The position numbers and the translations under genes are program-made. 64,000 bases of DNA from Neoroseomonas soli (GTDB taxonomy: Bacteria; Pseudomonadota; Alphaproteobacteria; Acetobacterales; Acetobacteraceae), in assembly GCF_018129065.1 (NCBI RefSeq), contig NZ_JAAEDM010000003.1, positions 1-64,000 of the forward strand. The letters run 5' to 3'. Shown here one piece after another: positions 9,394 to 20,056 of this stretch (its first letter is position 1; each line of letters starts with the position of its first letter). The notes beneath the pieces were generated by a model. The model was not told where the DNA came from. It did no database searches and saw only the letters and a program-made list of their open reading frames with translations.

Positions 9394-11199
9394 TCAGGCG
9401 TCCATCTTCAGCGCGGCGATGAAGGCGCTCTGCGGGATCTCGACCTTGCCGAACTGCCGCATGCGCTTCTTGCCCTCCTTCTGCTTCTCGAGGAGCTTGC
9501 GCTTGCGGCTGATGTCGCCGCCATAGCACTTCGCGGTGACGTCCTTCGACAGGGCGGAAATCGTTTCGCGCGCGATGACGCGCCCGCCGATCGCCGCCTG
9601 GATCGGGATCTTGAAGAGCTGGCGGGGGATCAGTTCCTTCAGCTTCTCGCAGATCTGCCGGCCGCGGCGTTCCGACTGGCTGCGGTGCGCCATGAACGAC
9701 AGCGCATCCACCGGCTCGTTGTTCACGAGGATGGAGATCTTCACGAGGTCGCCCTCGGCATAGCCGTCCATCTGGTAGTCGAAGGAAGCGTAGCCGCGGC
9801 TGACCGACTTCAGCCGGTCGTAGAAGTCGAACACCACCTCATTCAACGGCAGGCGATAGACCAGCATGGCGCGCGCGCCGACATAGGTCAGTTCCACCTG
9901 CTGGCCCCGGCGTTCGTTGCACAGCGCGAGCACCGGGCCGAGGTAGTCGTCCGGCAGCATGATGGTCGCCTTGATCCACGGCTCCTCGATGTGGTCGAGC
10001 AGGCTGCCATCCGGCATGTCGGCCGGGTTGTGCAACTCGTACATCTCGCCGCTGGTCTTGTGCACCTTGTAGACGACCGAGGGCGCCGTCGCGATCAGGT
10101 CGAGGTCGAACTCGCGCGACAGGCGTTCCTGGATGATTTCCAGGTGCAGCAGGCCGAGGAATCCGCAGCGGAAGCCGAAGCCGAGCGCGGCAGAGGTTTC
10201 CATCTCGAAGTGGAAGGAGGCGTCGTTGAGCCGCAGCTTCGCCAGCGACTCACGCAGCTTCTCGAAGTCGTCCGCATCCACCGGATAGAGGCCGCACCAC
10301 ACCACGGGAATGGAGGGCTTGAAGCCCGGCAGCGGCTCGTCCGCGGGACTGCGGTCGTCGGTGATGGTGTCGCCGACATTGGTGTCGGCCACCGTCTTGA
10401 TGGCGGCGGTGACGTAGCCCACCTCGCCCGGCCCGAGGCTGTCCATCGGCGTCAGCTTCGGCTTGAAGACGCCGACCTGCTCGATGGTGTGCACCGCGCC
10501 GTTCGACATCATGCGGATGCGCTGGCCCTTCTTCAGGTGCCCGTCCTTCACCCGCACCAGGATCACCACGCCGAGATAGGCGTCGTACCAGGAATCGACG
10601 AGCAGCGCCTTGGTGGTGGTGCTGGCGTCGCCCTTCGGCGGCGGCAGGCGCTGCACGATGGCCTCGAGCACGCCCTCGATGTTCAGGCCGGTCTTGGCGC
10701 TGATCATCACCGCGTCGGAGGTGTCGAGGCCGATCACATCCTCGATCTGCTGCTTCACGCGGTCGGGCTCGGCCGCCGGGAGGTCGATCTTGTTCAGGAC
10801 CGGCACGATCTCGTGCCCCGCATCGATCGCCTGATAGACGTTGGCGAGCGTCTGCGCCTCGACCCCCTGGGAGGCATCGACCACCAGCAGGGACCCCTCG
10901 CAGGCCGCGAGCGAGCGGCTCACCTCATAGGCGAAGTCCACATGGCCCGGCGTGTCCATCAGGTTCAGGACGTAGGTCTTGCCGTCCTTCGCCGGATAGG
11001 TCAGGCGCACGGTCTGCGCCTTGATGGTGATGCCGCGCTCGCGCTCGATGTCCATGTTGTCGAGTATCTGCTCCTTCATCTCGCGCTGGGTCAGCGCGCC
11101 GGTCTGCTGGATCAGACGGTCGGCGAGCGTGGACTTCCCATGATCGATATGGGCGATGATGGAGAAGTTGCGGATCAGTTCGAGCGGCGTGTCGGTCAT
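9394..11199 (-). CDS. lepA: Elongation factor 4 (LepA), ribosomal back-translocase GTPase
   Basis: This 601-residue protein is full length for LepA. GTPase motifs are [14 protein letters not shown] (G1, about 16-29), DTPGHVDF (G3) and [10 protein letters not shown] (G4). EF-G-like domains II, III and V follow. The C-terminal LepA-specific domain contains the conserved [21 protein letters not shown] region (near 570-590). LepA binds the ribosome and affects initiation or elongation under ionic stress. It appears monocistronic. Confidence 0.97.
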   Translation of the reverse strand: MTDTPLELIRNFSIIAHIDHGKSTLADRLIQQTGALTQREMKEQILDNMDIERERGITIKAQTVRLTYPAKDGKTYVLNLMDTPGHVDFAYEVSRSLAACEGSLLVVDASQGVEAQTLANVYQAIDAGHEIVPVLNKIDLPAAEPDRVKQQIEDVIGLDTSDAVMISAKTGLNIEGVLEAIVQRLPPPKGDASTTTKALLVDSWYDAYLGVVILVRVKDGHLKKGQRIRMMSNGAVHTIEQVGVFKPKLTPMDSLGPGEVGYVTAAIKTVADTNVGDTITDDRSPADEPLPGFKPSIPVVWCGLYPVDADDFEKLRESLAKLRLNDASFHFEMETSAALGFGFRCGFLGLLHLEIIQERLSREFDLDLIATAPSVVYKVHKTSGEMYELHNPADMPDGSLLDHIEEPWIKATIMLPDDYLGPVLALCNERRGQQVELTYVGARAMLVYRLPLNEVVFDFYDRLKSVSRGYASFDYQMDGYAEGDLVKISILVNNEPVDALSFMAHRSQSERRGRQICEKLKELIPRQLFKIPIQAAIGGRVIARETISALSKDVTAKCYGGDISRKRKLLEKQKEGKKRMRQFGKVEIPQSAFIAALKMDA

Positions 11200-11311
11200 G
11201 GGAATCCGAGGAAGGGCCGGCGCCGGGTGACGCTCGGCCGTCTGCGCGGGGAGATAAGGCAGAAGTGCCGCGAGTCCAACCTTTCCGGCGCCATTCGGTG
11301 CGGGTTCGGAC

Positions 11312-12493
11312 CTACCCGGCGGCCGGGCGCGGCAGCATCGGCGCCAGCCGCCACATCGCCACCGCCCCGAGCAGCGGCCCGATGCCCAGCAGCGCGAAGC
11401 CCCAACCCGGCCCGAGCTCCGCCATGGCGACAGGCAGCAGCGCGATGGTCCCCGCCGTCAGCAGGAAGCCCAGGGAGGTCTGCACCGTCAGCATGGTCCC
11501 GACGTAATCCGGCGGGGACAGGCTGACGATGCAGGCCGAGAATTGCGCCGAATCCGCCACCACCGTGAACCCCCAGAGGAACGCCAGACCCAGCGCCAGC
11601 GCGGGCCAGGCCGAAGCCGGCCCGATCAGCACCGCGCAGGATCCCGACGCCACCATGCAGAGCGCGGCGACCCTCGCCCGGTTCCACCGGTCCGCCACCA
11701 GTCCCGCCAGCACGCAGCCAGCGGCGCCCGCCGCCAGCACGCCGAACACCCAGGTCCCGACATACGGCCGCCCCAACATCGAGGCCAGGAACACCCCGAT
11801 CCAGGCCCACATGGCATAGAGTTCCCACATGTGCCCGAGGTAGCCGAGGTTCGCGAGGCGCAATCCCCGGTTGCGCCAAGCCTCCAGCACCTGCGCCGGG
11901 TGGAAGGGCGGGCGGGCGCCGAGCAGCGGCCCCGCCCGGAATGGCAGGATCAGCGCCCCGCCCGCCGCCGCCAGCACCCCGGCCCCGGCATAGGCGGTGC
12001 GCCAGTCGAGGCTGCCTGCAACCTCCGGCAGCAGATGCGGCAATCCGGAACCCAGCGTGACCGCCCCGACCACGATGCCGATCAGCAGCCCGAGATCGCC
12101 CTTCGCCCAGGACGCCGCCAGCTTCATGCCCACGGGATAGACGCCGGCCATGGCCGCACCGGCCACGAAGCGCAGGGCGAAGGCCGCCCCGCCCGCCGGC
12201 GCCGCCTGCGTCTGCGCCAGCGTCGCGACCGCGGCGAGCAGCGCGCAACCAAGGAACAGCCGCCGTGCGTCCATCCGGTCGGCCAGCGACAGCACCGCGC
12301 TGACCAGCGTTCCGGCGACGAAGCCGAGTTGCACGCAGGCCGTCAGCCAGGCCGCCCGGCCCGGCGAGATGAGCCCCTGCCCGATCAGCGACGGCACCGC
12401 GACCGTCCCGGCGAACCAGACCGACAGCACCAGCACGATCGCCGCGGCCAGCAGCGCCAGGTTCAGGCGCTTGCCGTCCGCGGCGGCGGTCAT
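11312..12493 (-). CDS. MFS transporter
   Basis: The start is the ATG at 12493, overlapping the pheT stop (ATGA at 12490-12493); a longer open frame upstream is only pheT read out of frame. The 393-residue protein has about twelve hydrophobic helices. A major-facilitator loop 2-3 motif ([12 protein letters not shown], about 64-75) is repeated in the second half ([16 protein letters not shown]). The substrate is unknown. It lacks the extra N- or C-terminal domains of drug exporters. Co-translation with pheT is probably an accident of packing rather than a functional link. Confidence 0.85.
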   Translation of the reverse strand: MTAAADGKRLNLALLAAAIVLVLSVWFAGTVAVPSLIGQGLISPGRAAWLTACVQLGFVAGTLVSAVLSLADRMDARRLFLGCALLAAVATLAQTQAAPAGGAAFALRFVAGAAMAGVYPVGMKLAASWAKGDLGLLIGIVVGAVTLGSGLPHLLPEVAGSLDWRTAYAGAGVLAAAGGALILPFRAGPLLGARPPFHPAQVLEAWRNRGLRLANLGYLGHMWELYAMWAWIGVFLASMLGRPYVGTWVFGVLAAGAAGCVLAGLVADRWNRARVAALCMVASGSCAVLIGPASAWPALALGLAFLWGFTVVADSAQFSACIVSLSPPDYVGTMLTVQTSLGFLLTAGTIALLPVAMAELGPGWGFALLGIGPLLGAVAMWRLAPMLPRPAAG

Positions 12494-14985
12494 GCGCGGA
12501 GCACCGCCCCGGTGGCCTTGGCAACCGCCGCCACCACGCGGTCCGCGACGGATTCGATCTGCGCGTCGGTCAGCGTGGCTTCCCGCGGCTGGATCGTGAC
12601 CTGGACGGCGAGGCTCTTCGACCCCTCCGGCACGCCCTTGCCCTGGTAGACGTCGAACAGCGAGACCTCGGCGATCAGCGCCTTGTCCGCCCCGCGCGCG
12701 GCGCGCAGCACGGCTTCGGCGGCGACCTTGTCCTCCACGATGAAGGCGAAGTCGCGCCGCAGCGGCTGGAAGGCCGGCAGGTCGGGGGCACCCTTCTTGC
12801 GACGCTTCGGCTCGGGGACGGCGTCGAGAAAGACCTCGAAGGCCACCGCCGGACCCGGCAGGTCGAGGGCGGCGAGCACCTTCGGGTGGATCTCGCCGAA
12901 GGTGGCGAGCACCGTCTTCGGCCCCTGGCGGACCACGCCGGAACGGCCGGGATGGTAGAAGCCCGGCGCGTCCGTCGTCACCTGCAGCGCCGCCATCGGC
13001 ACGCCGAGCGCGGTGAGCACCGCCAGCGCGTCGCCCTTCGCGTCCAGCGCATCGACGCCGCGCGACGCTTCCGCCCAGTGGCGCGGCGTGGAGCCGTGAC
13101 GTACGCCCGCCGCCACCGAGGCCTGACCGTCCGGCGTGACGTCGCGATAGGCGGCGCCGAGCTCGCACAGCGCCACATCCGCGAAGCCGCGCGCCGCATT
13201 GCGGGATGCCGCGAGCAGCAGGGAGGCGACCGGCGTCGGCCGCATCTGGTCGAGATCGGCGGCGATCGGGTTGACCAGCCGCAGGGCCTCGGGCGTGGCG
13301 CCGAACAGGGCGGCGGTCTTCGCCTCCATGAAGGCAAAGGTGACGCTTTCCTGCATGCCGCGCGCAGCCAGCACGCGGCGGGCGAGCGCGGCGCGCGCCT
13401 GCTTCGGCGTGAAGGCCGGCGGCGGGATGACGGCGAGCGCCGGCAGCGAGACCGCCGGCACGGCATCGAGACCGCCGAGGCGCAGCACTTCCTCGACCAG
13501 GTCGCATTCCGGCTCGATGGCGGCGCAGCCCTCGGCGGCCTTGGCGGCGCGGGCCGGGTCGAGGCCCGCGAACTGCGCCAGGGCACCGCCCCCAGCACGG
13601 TAGGAGGAGAGGTCGGAGGCCACGTCGTTGCGCCAGGACGGCACCGCGACGGTGACGCTCGCCGCATCCCGCGCCTGCACGGCGAAGCCGAGGCGCTGCA
13701 GGCGCGCGACGGATTCATCCGCCGGCAGGTCGAGGCCGCCGTAGTCGCGCACGCGGTCGAAGCGCAGCGTGGCGGAACGCTTCCAGGACGGCTGCGCGCC
13801 CGCTTCAGACACTTCGCTCGCCTCGCCGCCGCAAAGCTCGATGATCATGCGCGTCGCCGCTTCCAGCGCATCGGGCAGGAAGGCCGGGTCGAGGCCGCGC
13901 TCGAAGCGCGCGCGGGCGTCGGTGCGGACATCATGGCGACGGCCGGACAGCGCGATGCGCACCGGATCGAACAGCGCGCATTCGATGAAGCATTCGGTCG
14001 TCGTCTCGTCGCAGCCCGAATGCTCGCCGCCGATGACGCCGCCGAGGGCTTCCGCACCAGCCGCGTCCGCGATCACGCCATCCTCGGCCGTCAGCGCGTA
14101 TTCCTTGCCGTTCAGCGCGGTCAGCGTCTCGCCGTCCCGCGCCATGCGCATGGTCAGGTCGGTGCCCTTCACCTTCGCCACGTCGAAGACATGCAGCGGG
14201 CGGCCGAGGTCGAAGGTGAAGAAGTTGGTGATGTCCACCAGCGCGGAAATCGGGCGCAGGCCGATCGCGGTCAGGCGGTCCTGCAGCCACTTCGGCGAAG
14301 GCCCGTTCTTCACGCCACGAACGGCGCGACCGAGCACCCAGAGGCAGGCGCGCGGATCCTCGATCTTCCAGTTCAGCGGCGACTTGTAGGCCGGCGCCGC
14401 CGCCGGAGCCGACCACGGCTTCAGCGTGCCGAGACCCGCCGCCGCCAGGTCCCGCGCGACGCCGCGCACGGACAGTGCATCGCCACGGTTCGGCGTGACG
14501 CTGATCTCGATGATCGGATCATCGAGCCCCGCCCACTTCACGTAGGATTCGCCGAGCGGCGCATCGGCCGGCAGGTCCACGATGCCGGAGTGATCGTCGC
14601 CGAGGCCCATCTCGCGGGCCGAGAGCATCATCGCTTCCGACTTCACGCCGCGGATCTCGCCGACCTTCAGCGTGACGCCAGTGCCGGGGACGTATTCGCC
14701 CGGCAGCGCGGCGACGCCCATCATGCCCGTGCGCGCATTCGGCGCGCCGCAGACGACGGAACGCTCGACGCCGTCGCCGATATCGACGCGCAGGTGGCGC
14801 AGCCGGTCGGCATTCGGGTGCTGCACCGCCTCGATGACGCGGGCGATGCGGAAGGTGGCGAGCGCGGCGCCGCGATCCTCGATGCCTTCGACCTCGAGGC
14901 CGATGGCGTTGAGCGTGCGGGCGATCTCGTCGATGCCGGCCTCGGTGTCGAGGTGGTCGCGCAGCCAGGAGAGAGTAAACTTCAT
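12490..14985 (-). CDS. pheT: Phenylalanyl-tRNA synthetase beta subunit
   Basis: The start is the ATG at 14985 (MKFTLSWLRDHL, the family's usual N-terminus); the frame stays open 18 codons further into the REP element. At 831 residues it is slightly longer than the E. coli protein. The order is an N-terminal EMAP-type tRNA-binding OB fold (about 38-150), the B3/B4 editing domain, B5, a catalytic-like core and a C-terminal FDX-ACB anticodon-binding domain (about 735-831). It forms the alpha2-beta2 enzyme with PheS. The pheS-pheT gap of 177 bp is unusually long and is filled by a REP pair. Confidence 0.96.
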   Translation of the reverse strand: MKFTLSWLRDHLDTEAGIDEIARTLNAIGLEVEGIEDRGAALATFRIARVIEAVQHPNADRLRHLRVDIGDGVERSVVCGAPNARTGMMGVAALPGEYVPGTGVTLKVGEIRGVKSEAMMLSAREMGLGDDHSGIVDLPADAPLGESYVKWAGLDDPIIEISVTPNRGDALSVRGVARDLAAAGLGTLKPWSAPAAAPAYKSPLNWKIEDPRACLWVLGRAVRGVKNGPSPKWLQDRLTAIGLRPISALVDITNFFTFDLGRPLHVFDVAKVKGTDLTMRMARDGETLTALNGKEYALTAEDGVIADAAGAEALGGVIGGEHSGCDETTTECFIECALFDPVRIALSGRRHDVRTDARARFERGLDPAFLPDALEAATRMIIELCGGEASEVSEAGAQPSWKRSATLRFDRVRDYGGLDLPADESVARLQRLGFAVQARDAASVTVAVPSWRNDVASDLSSYRAGGGALAQFAGLDPARAAKAAEGCAAIEPECDLVEEVLRLGGLDAVPAVSLPALAVIPPPAFTPKQARAALARRVLAARGMQESVTFAFMEAKTAALFGATPEALRLVNPIAADLDQMRPTPVASLLLAASRNAARGFADVALCELGAAYRDVTPDGQASVAAGVRHGSTPRHWAEASRGVDALDAKGDALAVLTALGVPMAALQVTTDAPGFYHPGRSGVVRQGPKTVLATFGEIHPKVLAALDLPGPAVAFEVFLDAVPEPKRRKKGAPDLPAFQPLRRDFAFIVEDKVAAEAVLRAARGADKALIAEVSLFDVYQGKGVPEGSKSLAVQVTIQPREATLTDAQIESVADRVVAAVAKATGAVLRA

Positions 14986-15004
14986 CGGGTCAGCCTCGTC
15001 TTCC

Positions 15005-15159
15005 TGGAGGGGCCTTGCCCCTCCAGACCACCCCACCAAAGGCCGAAAGGCCTTTGGAAACCATCACATGGCGCCCCACCGCCGAGGGTGGCGCGGTATC
15101 GGGTTCCGAGGGCCTTTCGGCCCTCGGCGGGGGAGCGCGAGGGGGCGGCGCCCCCTCGC
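15005..15159. repeat. REP pair (family 1), inverted arms, between pheS and pheT
   Basis: Four hairpins lie in a row: 15005-15025 (stem TGGAGGGG), 15036-15057 (stem CCAAAGGCC, loop GAAA), 15106-15127 (stem CCGAGGGCC, loop TTTC) and 15137-15159 (stem GCGAGGGGGC). The right two are the reverse-complement version of the left two, so on the minus strand the third hairpin also has a GAAA tetraloop. Each arm is therefore an outer GC hairpin, a ~10-nt spacer rich in C, and a GAAA-capped hairpin. The same design recurs at 24104-24266 and as a single arm at 39461-39514. Confidence 0.85.
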
Positions 15160-15162
15160 ACG

Positions 15163-16242
15163 TCACACCCCTTCATGCAGCGTCGCCGGCGCCAGCGGAT
15201 CCGCGCCGTAATGCCGCAGCCAGCGGATATCGGCCTCATAGAACGGCCGCAGGTCCGGGATGCCGTGCTTGAGCATGGTGATGCGCTCGATCCCCATGCC
15301 GAAGGCGAAGCCCTGCCACTCGCGCGGGTCGATGCCGCAATTCGCCAGCACCTTCGGGTGGACCATGCCGGAGCCCAGGATCTCCAGCCAGTCGCCGCCC
15401 TTGCCGAGTTCGCCGGTCTTCCGGCTCCAGCCGATGTCCACCTCCATGGAGGGCTCGGTGAACGGGAAGTAGGACGACCGGAACCGCACCGGCAGGTCGG
15501 CGATGCCGAAGAAGGCGCGCAGGAAGTCGATCAGGCAGCCCTTGAGATGCCCGAGCGTGATGCCGCGGTCGATCACCAGCCCCTCGACCTGGTGGAACAT
15601 CGGCGAATGCGTCGCGTCATGGTCGGCGCGGTAGGTGCGGCCGGGAACGATGACGCGGATCGGCGGTTCCTGCGCGATCATGGTGCGGATCTGCACCGGG
15701 GATGTGTGGGTGCGCAGCACCGGGCGCTTCCCGTCCGCTTCCGGCAGGTAGAAGGTGTCGTGATCCTGCCGCGCCGGGTGGTGGTCGGGGATGTTGAGCG
15801 CGCCGAAATTGTACCAGTCGCCCTCGATGTCCGGCCCCTCGGCGACCTTGAAGCCCATGGCGCCGAACAGGGCGGTCAGTTCCTCCATGGTCCGCGCGAT
15901 GGGGTGGATGCCGCCATCGGATGCAGTGCCGGCTGCGAAGGGGCGCGGCGGCAGCGTCACGTCCATGCGCTCGGCGGCGAGGCGCGCGTCCAGCGCCGCG
16001 GCATCCAGCACCAAGCGGCGGGCGTCGATCGCCGCCTCGATCGCTGTCTTCAGCCGGTTCAGCGCGGCGCCGCGCTCCTTGCGCTGGTCGGCGGGGACGG
16101 CGCCCAGCCCCTTGAGCAGCGCGGTCAGGCTGCCGGACTTGCCCATCACCCCCACGCGCACGGCATCGAGCGCACGGAGGTCGGCGGCGGCCGCGAGTGC
16201 GGCCTCGGTCTCGGCCTGCAGGGAAGCAAGGTCGTCGGTCAT
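15163..16242 (-). CDS. pheS: Phenylalanyl-tRNA synthetase alpha subunit
   Basis: The product has 359 residues from the ATG at 16242 (MTDDLASL); an ATG three codons upstream (16251) is also possible. There is an N-terminal coiled coil (about 1-85), then the class II aminoacyl-tRNA synthetase core. Motif 2 contains the region [12 protein letters not shown] and [21 protein letters not shown]. Motif 3 is [14 protein letters not shown] near 325. It charges tRNA-Phe together with PheT. It lies downstream of rplT after a 250-bp leader full of inverted repeats, which could control read-through into pheST. Confidence 0.96.
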   Translation of the reverse strand: MTDDLASLQAETEAALAAAADLRALDAVRVGVMGKSGSLTALLKGLGAVPADQRKERGAALNRLKTAIEAAIDARRLVLDAAALDARLAAERMDVTLPPRPFAAGTASDGGIHPIARTMEELTALFGAMGFKVAEGPDIEGDWYNFGALNIPDHHPARQDHDTFYLPEADGKRPVLRTHTSPVQIRTMIAQEPPIRVIVPGRTYRADHDATHSPMFHQVEGLVIDRGITLGHLKGCLIDFLRAFFGIADLPVRFRSSYFPFTEPSMEVDIGWSRKTGELGKGGDWLEILGSGMVHPKVLANCGIDPREWQGFAFGMGIERITMLKHGIPDLRPFYEADIRWLRHYGADPLAPATLHEGV

Positions 16243-16267
16243 TGGCACCATGTCCGGAAAGCACGAA

Positions 16268-16491
16268 GGGCCGCGCCCCGTCGCCGGGAAGCGGCCCTTT
16301 GCTAAACGCTGAGGAGGCCCGGGGGAACCCCCGGATGACGAGACACGCCTGAGCCGGTTTCGCGAAACCTGCGGCTCGCCGATCGGCGAGCCGAGGCCGC
16401 GAATGCGGCCCGCGGCTAGTGCCGCGAGGCCAAGGCGGCCGGATGGCCGCCGCCCGGCGCCTGAGGGGCGCGCGCGGTGCGCGCGCGCACC
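16268..16491 (-). promoter_or_regulatory. Palindrome-rich leader between rplT and pheS
   Basis: Five inverted repeats are packed into this stretch: 16476-16491 (a GC-alternating 16-mer), 16373-16392 (GGCTCGCC and its complement), 16356-16369 (GGTTTCG/CGAAACC), 16319-16334 (CCGGGGG, loop AA) and 16268-16297. The last one, read toward pheS, has stem GGGCCGC/GCGGCCC and is followed by TTCGTGCTTT, a weak terminator shape. Attenuation of pheST is known in enterics. Here the arrangement suggests, but does not prove, conditional termination before pheS. No Phe-rich leader peptide was found. Confidence 0.4.
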
Positions 16492-16492
16492 A

Positions 16493-16849
16493 TCAAGCCA
16501 GCTTCGCCTTCGCCTTCTCGACCAGCGCCGCGAAGGCCGCCGGTTCGTCGAAGGCCAGCGCCGCCATCACCTTGCGGTCCATCTCGATCCCCGCCGCCTT
16601 GATGCCGGCGATGAAGCGGGAATAGGTCAGGCCGTGCTCACGGACCGCGGCGTTGATGCGCTGGATCCACAGGCCGCGGAACTCGCGCTTCCGGTTGCGG
16701 CGGTCGCGATAGGCGTACTGCAGCGCCTTCTCGACGCGCTCGAGCGCGGGGCGGTAGGCGGTCGAGGACCGGCCGACATAACCCTCGGCGAGCTTGAGAA
16801 CCTTCTTGTGACGGGCGTGCTTGGTGACGCCGCGCTTTACACGAGCCAT
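16493..16849 (-). CDS. rplT: 50S ribosomal protein L20
   Basis: The 118-residue protein matches L20 throughout. It has a basic N-terminus ([15 protein letters not shown], 2-16) followed by the [17 protein letters not shown] region, [22 protein letters not shown] and the C-terminal helical domain. L20 is essential early in 50S assembly and binds 23S rRNA. It follows rpmI with a 15-bp gap, the usual rpmI-rplT order; infC is not adjacent. Confidence 0.98.
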   Translation of the reverse strand: MARVKRGVTKHARHKKVLKLAEGYVGRSSTAYRPALERVEKALQYAYRDRRNRKREFRGLWIQRINAAVREHGLTYSRFIAGIKAAGIEMDRKVMAALAFDEPAAFAALVEKAKAKLA

Positions 16850-16864
16850 GGTGCGTCCCCTTCC

Positions 16865-17071
16865 TTACCGATCCAGCCCGTAGGGCAGCCACTGCTTCAC
16901 GGTATCGCCATCCTGCTTGTCCAGGACGTACATGCCGCGATTCTGGCGCTTCATCTTGTTGGTCTTGGCTGTCAGCATGTGGCGCTTGTTGCCGGCGCCG
17001 GCCTTGACCTTGCCCGTGGCGGTCAGTCGGAAGCGCTTCTTCACGCTCGACTTCGTCTTCATCTTGGACAT
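16865..17071 (-). CDS. rpmI: 50S ribosomal protein L35
   Basis: The start is the ATG at 17071, giving 68 residues ([15 protein letters not shown]...), preceded by a strong GGAGGG ribosome-binding site. The open frame extends further upstream without a sensible start. Typical L35 features are the basic [11 protein letters not shown]-terminus, the [12 protein letters not shown] turn and the lysine-rich middle. It heads the rpmI-rplT-(leader)-pheS-pheT run, and its promoter should lie within 17072-17259. Confidence 0.97.
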   Translation of the reverse strand: MSKMKTKSSVKKRFRLTATGKVKAGAGNKRHMLTAKTNKMKRQNRGMYVLDKQDGDTVKQWLPYGLDR

Positions 17072-17259
17072 TTGGCCCTCCTGTGGGGTCGGCACGTCCC
17101 GCTTCGCTCCCGGCAGGCCGGGGCCGCACCATGCGGCGGGGACGCGTGTTCCCGGCCGGGCATGTCCATGGGGCCACGACGCGGGAGGCGGGCGTATAGA
17201 CCCCGGCGCCGACTGCCGCAACCCTGCCCCCCCCCGCAACGGAGCCTTTATCTTCCGAG

Positions 17260-17889
17260 GTGTCTGATGGGTGCGCCCCCTTTCCCGAGGCCAGCCCCTT
17301 GCCGCCCGAGACCGCCGAGACGATCCGCACCGCCCTCGCCCCCGACTTCGCCGCGCTGCGCGCCTTCATGGACCGCCGCATCGCGGAACTCAGCGCGGAG
17401 GTCGCTGCCTCCGTCCAGTTGCTGGGGATGAGCGAGGAGAACCTCGCCGCCCGCATCACGGAGGTCCAGGCCCAGATCGCCCGGCTGATCGCCATCCCGG
17501 CCTCCGGCGCCCGCAATTCCGGCCTGGAGCTCGAAGCCGTGGTCCAGGCCACCGAAACCGCGGCCGAGACCATCCTCGAAGCCGCCGAGGCGATCCAGTC
17601 CTGGCTGGACGATGCCCCACAGGATGCCGCCTCGCTCGCCGTGCTGACCGAACGGGTGAACGCCATCTTCCAGGCGTGCTCCTTCCAGGACCTGACGGGC
17701 CAGCGCATCCGCCGCGCCATCCGCCAGTTGCAGCAGGTGGAAACCATCCTGGACGGCCTGGTGCCGGGCCTCGTGCCGGCCGATGCCCCACGGCTCGAGG
17801 TCCACGGCGCCGCACCCACCATCGCCGACCCCGCCACCGCCGGCCCGGACCTCGCCCAGGCCGAGATCGACCGGTTGCTGAACGGCTGA
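17260..17889 (+). CDS. CheZ-like protein phosphatase
   Basis: The 209-residue protein starts at GTG 17260; the ATG at 17267 is in another frame. It is almost entirely helical. The core [16 protein letters not shown] (141-156) matches the CheZ active-site helix, with Asp144 and Gln148 at the positions of the catalytic Asp/Gln of CheZ (Asp143, Gln147 in E. coli). The last residues, [10 protein letters not shown], resemble the C-terminal CheY-binding peptide of CheZ, joined by a Pro/Ala-rich linker (about 168-198). It would dephosphorylate a CheY-like response regulator. No che or fla genes are nearby, and it is divergent from rpmI. Confidence 0.8.
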   Translation: MSDGCAPFPEASPLPPETAETIRTALAPDFAALRAFMDRRIAELSAEVAASVQLLGMSEENLAARITEVQAQIARLIAIPASGARNSGLELEAVVQATETAAETILEAAEAIQSWLDDAPQDAASLAVLTERVNAIFQACSFQDLTGQRIRRAIRQLQQVETILDGLVPGLVPADAPRLEVHGAAPTIADPATAGPDLAQAEIDRLLNG

Positions 17890-17960
17890 ACGCCGCGCGT
17901 GGCAGTCCCGCGCGCTAAGCCCTTGGATCGCGAGGCCCGGCGGGGCATATCGACCCCGTG

Positions 17961-18791
17961 ATGGTCCCCTTCCGCAAGATGCACGGCCTGGGCAACGACT
18001 TCGTCGTGCTGGACGCGCGCGCCGGCGCCCTGCCGGTCACCCCCGCCCGCGCCGCCGCCATCGCCGACCGCCATTTCGGCATCGGCTGCGACCAGTTCAT
18101 CATCATGGAGAAGCCGCCGCCCGGCGCCGACGTCTTCATGCGCATCCGCAACCCGGACGGCTCCGAGGCCGGCGCCTGCGGCAATGCCACGCGCTGCATC
18201 GCCTCCCTGGTGGCGGAGGAGGCCGGCAAGGACCGCGTGGTGGTCCGCACCATCGCCGGCGACCTGCCGGTGGAGCGCCTGCCGGGTGGCCTCTGGCGCG
18301 CCGACATGGGCCCCGCCCGGCTGCGCTGGGACGACGTGCCGCTGGCCCGCAAGGTGGATACGCTGCACGTGCCGCTCTCCCTCGGGCCGGTGTCGGGCCC
18401 CGCGGCCTGCTCCATGGGCAATCCGCACGCGACCTTCTTCGTGGAGGACCTCGACGCCATCCCGGTGGCCGAACTCGGCCCGAAGCTCGAACGCGATCCG
18501 ATCTTCCCGGACCGCGCCAATATCGGCTTCGCGCAGGTGCTCTCGCCCGCGCATATCCGGCTGGTGATCTGGGAACGCGGCGCGGGGCTGACGCTCGCCT
18601 GCGGCTCGGGCGCCTGCGCGACGGTGGTGAACGCCGCGCGCCGCGGCCTGACCGGGCGGCGCGCGACCGTGTCCCTGCCCGGCGGCGACCTTGTGATCGA
18701 ATGGCGTGAAGCCGACGGCCACGTGCTGATGACCGGCCCGGTCGCCACCGCATTTTCCGGCACGCTGGACCTCGGGGCCTACGGCGCATGA
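17961..18791 (+). CDS. dapF: Diaminopimelate epimerase
   Basis: The 276-residue protein starts at ATG 17961 ([14 protein letters not shown]); a GTG lies immediately before it. It interconverts LL- and meso-diaminopimelate for lysine and peptidoglycan synthesis in the cytosol. The two catalytic cysteines of the pseudosymmetric domains are visible: Cys73 in GACGNATRC and Cys214 in [10 protein letters not shown]. The substrate-binding NDF and MGNPH motifs are present. The stop overlaps the mtaB start by ATGA (18788-18791). Confidence 0.97.
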   Translation: MVPFRKMHGLGNDFVVLDARAGALPVTPARAAAIADRHFGIGCDQFIIMEKPPPGADVFMRIRNPDGSEAGACGNATRCIASLVAEEAGKDRVVVRTIAGDLPVERLPGGLWRADMGPARLRWDDVPLARKVDTLHVPLSLGPVSGPAACSMGNPHATFFVEDLDAIPVAELGPKLERDPIFPDRANIGFAQVLSPAHIRLVIWERGAGLTLACGSGACATVVNAARRGLTGRRATVSLPGGDLVIEWREADGHVLMTGPVATAFSGTLDLGAYGA

Positions 18792-20056
18792 CGGTCGAGG
18801 TCCTCACCTTCGGATGCCGCCTCAACACCTATGAATCCGAGGCGATGCGCGACCTTGCGTCCCGCGCCCTCGCGGGCGACGCCACCAAGGCCGGGCAGAC
18901 GGGCGCCATCGTCGTGAACACCTGCGCCGTCACCGCCGAGGCCGAGCGCCAGGCCCGCCAGGCCATCCGCAAGGCACACCGCGACAATCCCGGCGCCCGC
19001 ATCATCGTCACCGGCTGCGCCGCGCAGATCGCGCCGGAGAAGTGGTCCGCCCTGCCCGGCGTCGATCGCGTGATCGGCAATGCCGACAAGCTGAAGCCCG
19101 AGACCTGGGCCGCGCTGGACGCCCCCCCTGCCCCGGTCAGCGACATCATGGCGGCGACCGAGACGGCGGCGCATCTCGTCACCGAATTCGCCGGACGCGC
19201 GCGGGCCTTCGTGCAGGTCCAGCAGGGCTGCGACCACCGCTGCACCTTCTGCGTCATCCCCTTCGGCCGCGGGCCGTCGCGCTCGGTGCCGATCGGCGCG
19301 GTGGTGGAGCAGGTGCGCGCGCTGGTGCAGGCCGGCTATCGCGAGGTCGTGCTGACCGGGGTGGACATCACCTCCTACGGCCCCGACCTGCCGGGCAGGC
19401 CGAGCCTCGGCCAGATGGTGCGGCGGCTGCTCGCGCTGGTGCCGGAACTGCCGCGGCTGCGGCTGTCCTCGCTGGATCCGGTCGAGGTGGACGAGGATCT
19501 CTGGCGCCTGATCGCCGAGGAACCGCGGCTGATGCCGCACCTGCATCTTTCCTTGCAGCATGGCGCGGACCTGATCCTCAAGCGCATGAAGCGCCGCCAC
19601 CTGCGCGCGGACGCCATCGCGCTGGCCGAGCGCGCCCGCCGCCTGCGCCCCGGCATGGTCTTCGGCGCCGACCTGATCGCCGGCTTCCCGACCGAGACGG
19701 AAGAACACTTCGCCGATACCCTCGCCCTGGTCGAGGATTGCGGCCTGAGCTTCCTGCACGTCTTCCCGTATTCCGAGCGTCCCGACACGCCCGCCGCGCG
19801 CATGCCGCAACTGCCCGTGCCCTTACGCAAGGAACGCGCAGCCAGGCTGCGCGAAGCCGGCGCCCGCGCCGCCGCGCGGCTGTTCAACGCCCGCATCGGC
19901 CAGGAGGAGGCAGTGCTGTTCGAACACGCCGACCGTGGCCACACGGAACACTTCGCGCCCCTGCGCCTCGCGCGCGGCACCGCCACCCCCGGCGAGATCC
20001 GCCGCCTGCGCGTGACCGGCGCGACCCCTGACGCCCTGCTGGCGGAGGCCGCCTGA
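18788..20056 (+). CDS. mtaB: tRNA t6A37 C2-methylthiotransferase MtaB
   Basis: This 422-residue radical SAM methylthiotransferase has three N-terminal cysteines for the auxiliary cluster (FGCRLN, VNTCAVT, VTGCAAQ). The radical-SAM CxxxCxxC is in [21 protein letters not shown], and this [10 protein letters not shown] tail marks the MtaB branch rather than MiaB or RimO. It converts t6A to ms2t6A at position 37 of ANN-decoding tRNAs. The C-terminal TRAM-like region is short. It sits between dapF and ftsY with 4-bp and 1-bp overlaps, a gene order common in Alphaproteobacteria. Confidence 0.95.
   Translation: MTVEVLTFGCRLNTYESEAMRDLASRALAGDATKAGQTGAIVVNTCAVTAEAERQARQAIRKAHRDNPGARIIVTGCAAQIAPEKWSALPGVDRVIGNADKLKPETWAALDAPPAPVSDIMAATETAAHLVTEFAGRARAFVQVQQGCDHRCTFCVIPFGRGPSRSVPIGAVVEQVRALVQAGYREVVLTGVDITSYGPDLPGRPSLGQMVRRLLALVPELPRLRLSSLDPVEVDEDLWRLIAEEPRLMPHLHLSLQHGADLILKRMKRRHLRADAIALAERARRLRPGMVFGADLIAGFPTETEEHFADTLALVEDCGLSFLHVFPYSERPDTPAARMPQLPVPLRKERAARLREAGARAAARLFNARIGQEEAVLFEHADRGHTEHFAPLRLARGTATPGEIRRLRVTGATPDALLAEAA

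Noticed and set aside
16420-16498. Leader peptide overlapping the rplT stop (ATG in TGATGG, 25 codons)
   Set aside because: It has no phenylalanine codons and its Ala/Arg/Gly composition looks like random GC-rich sequence.
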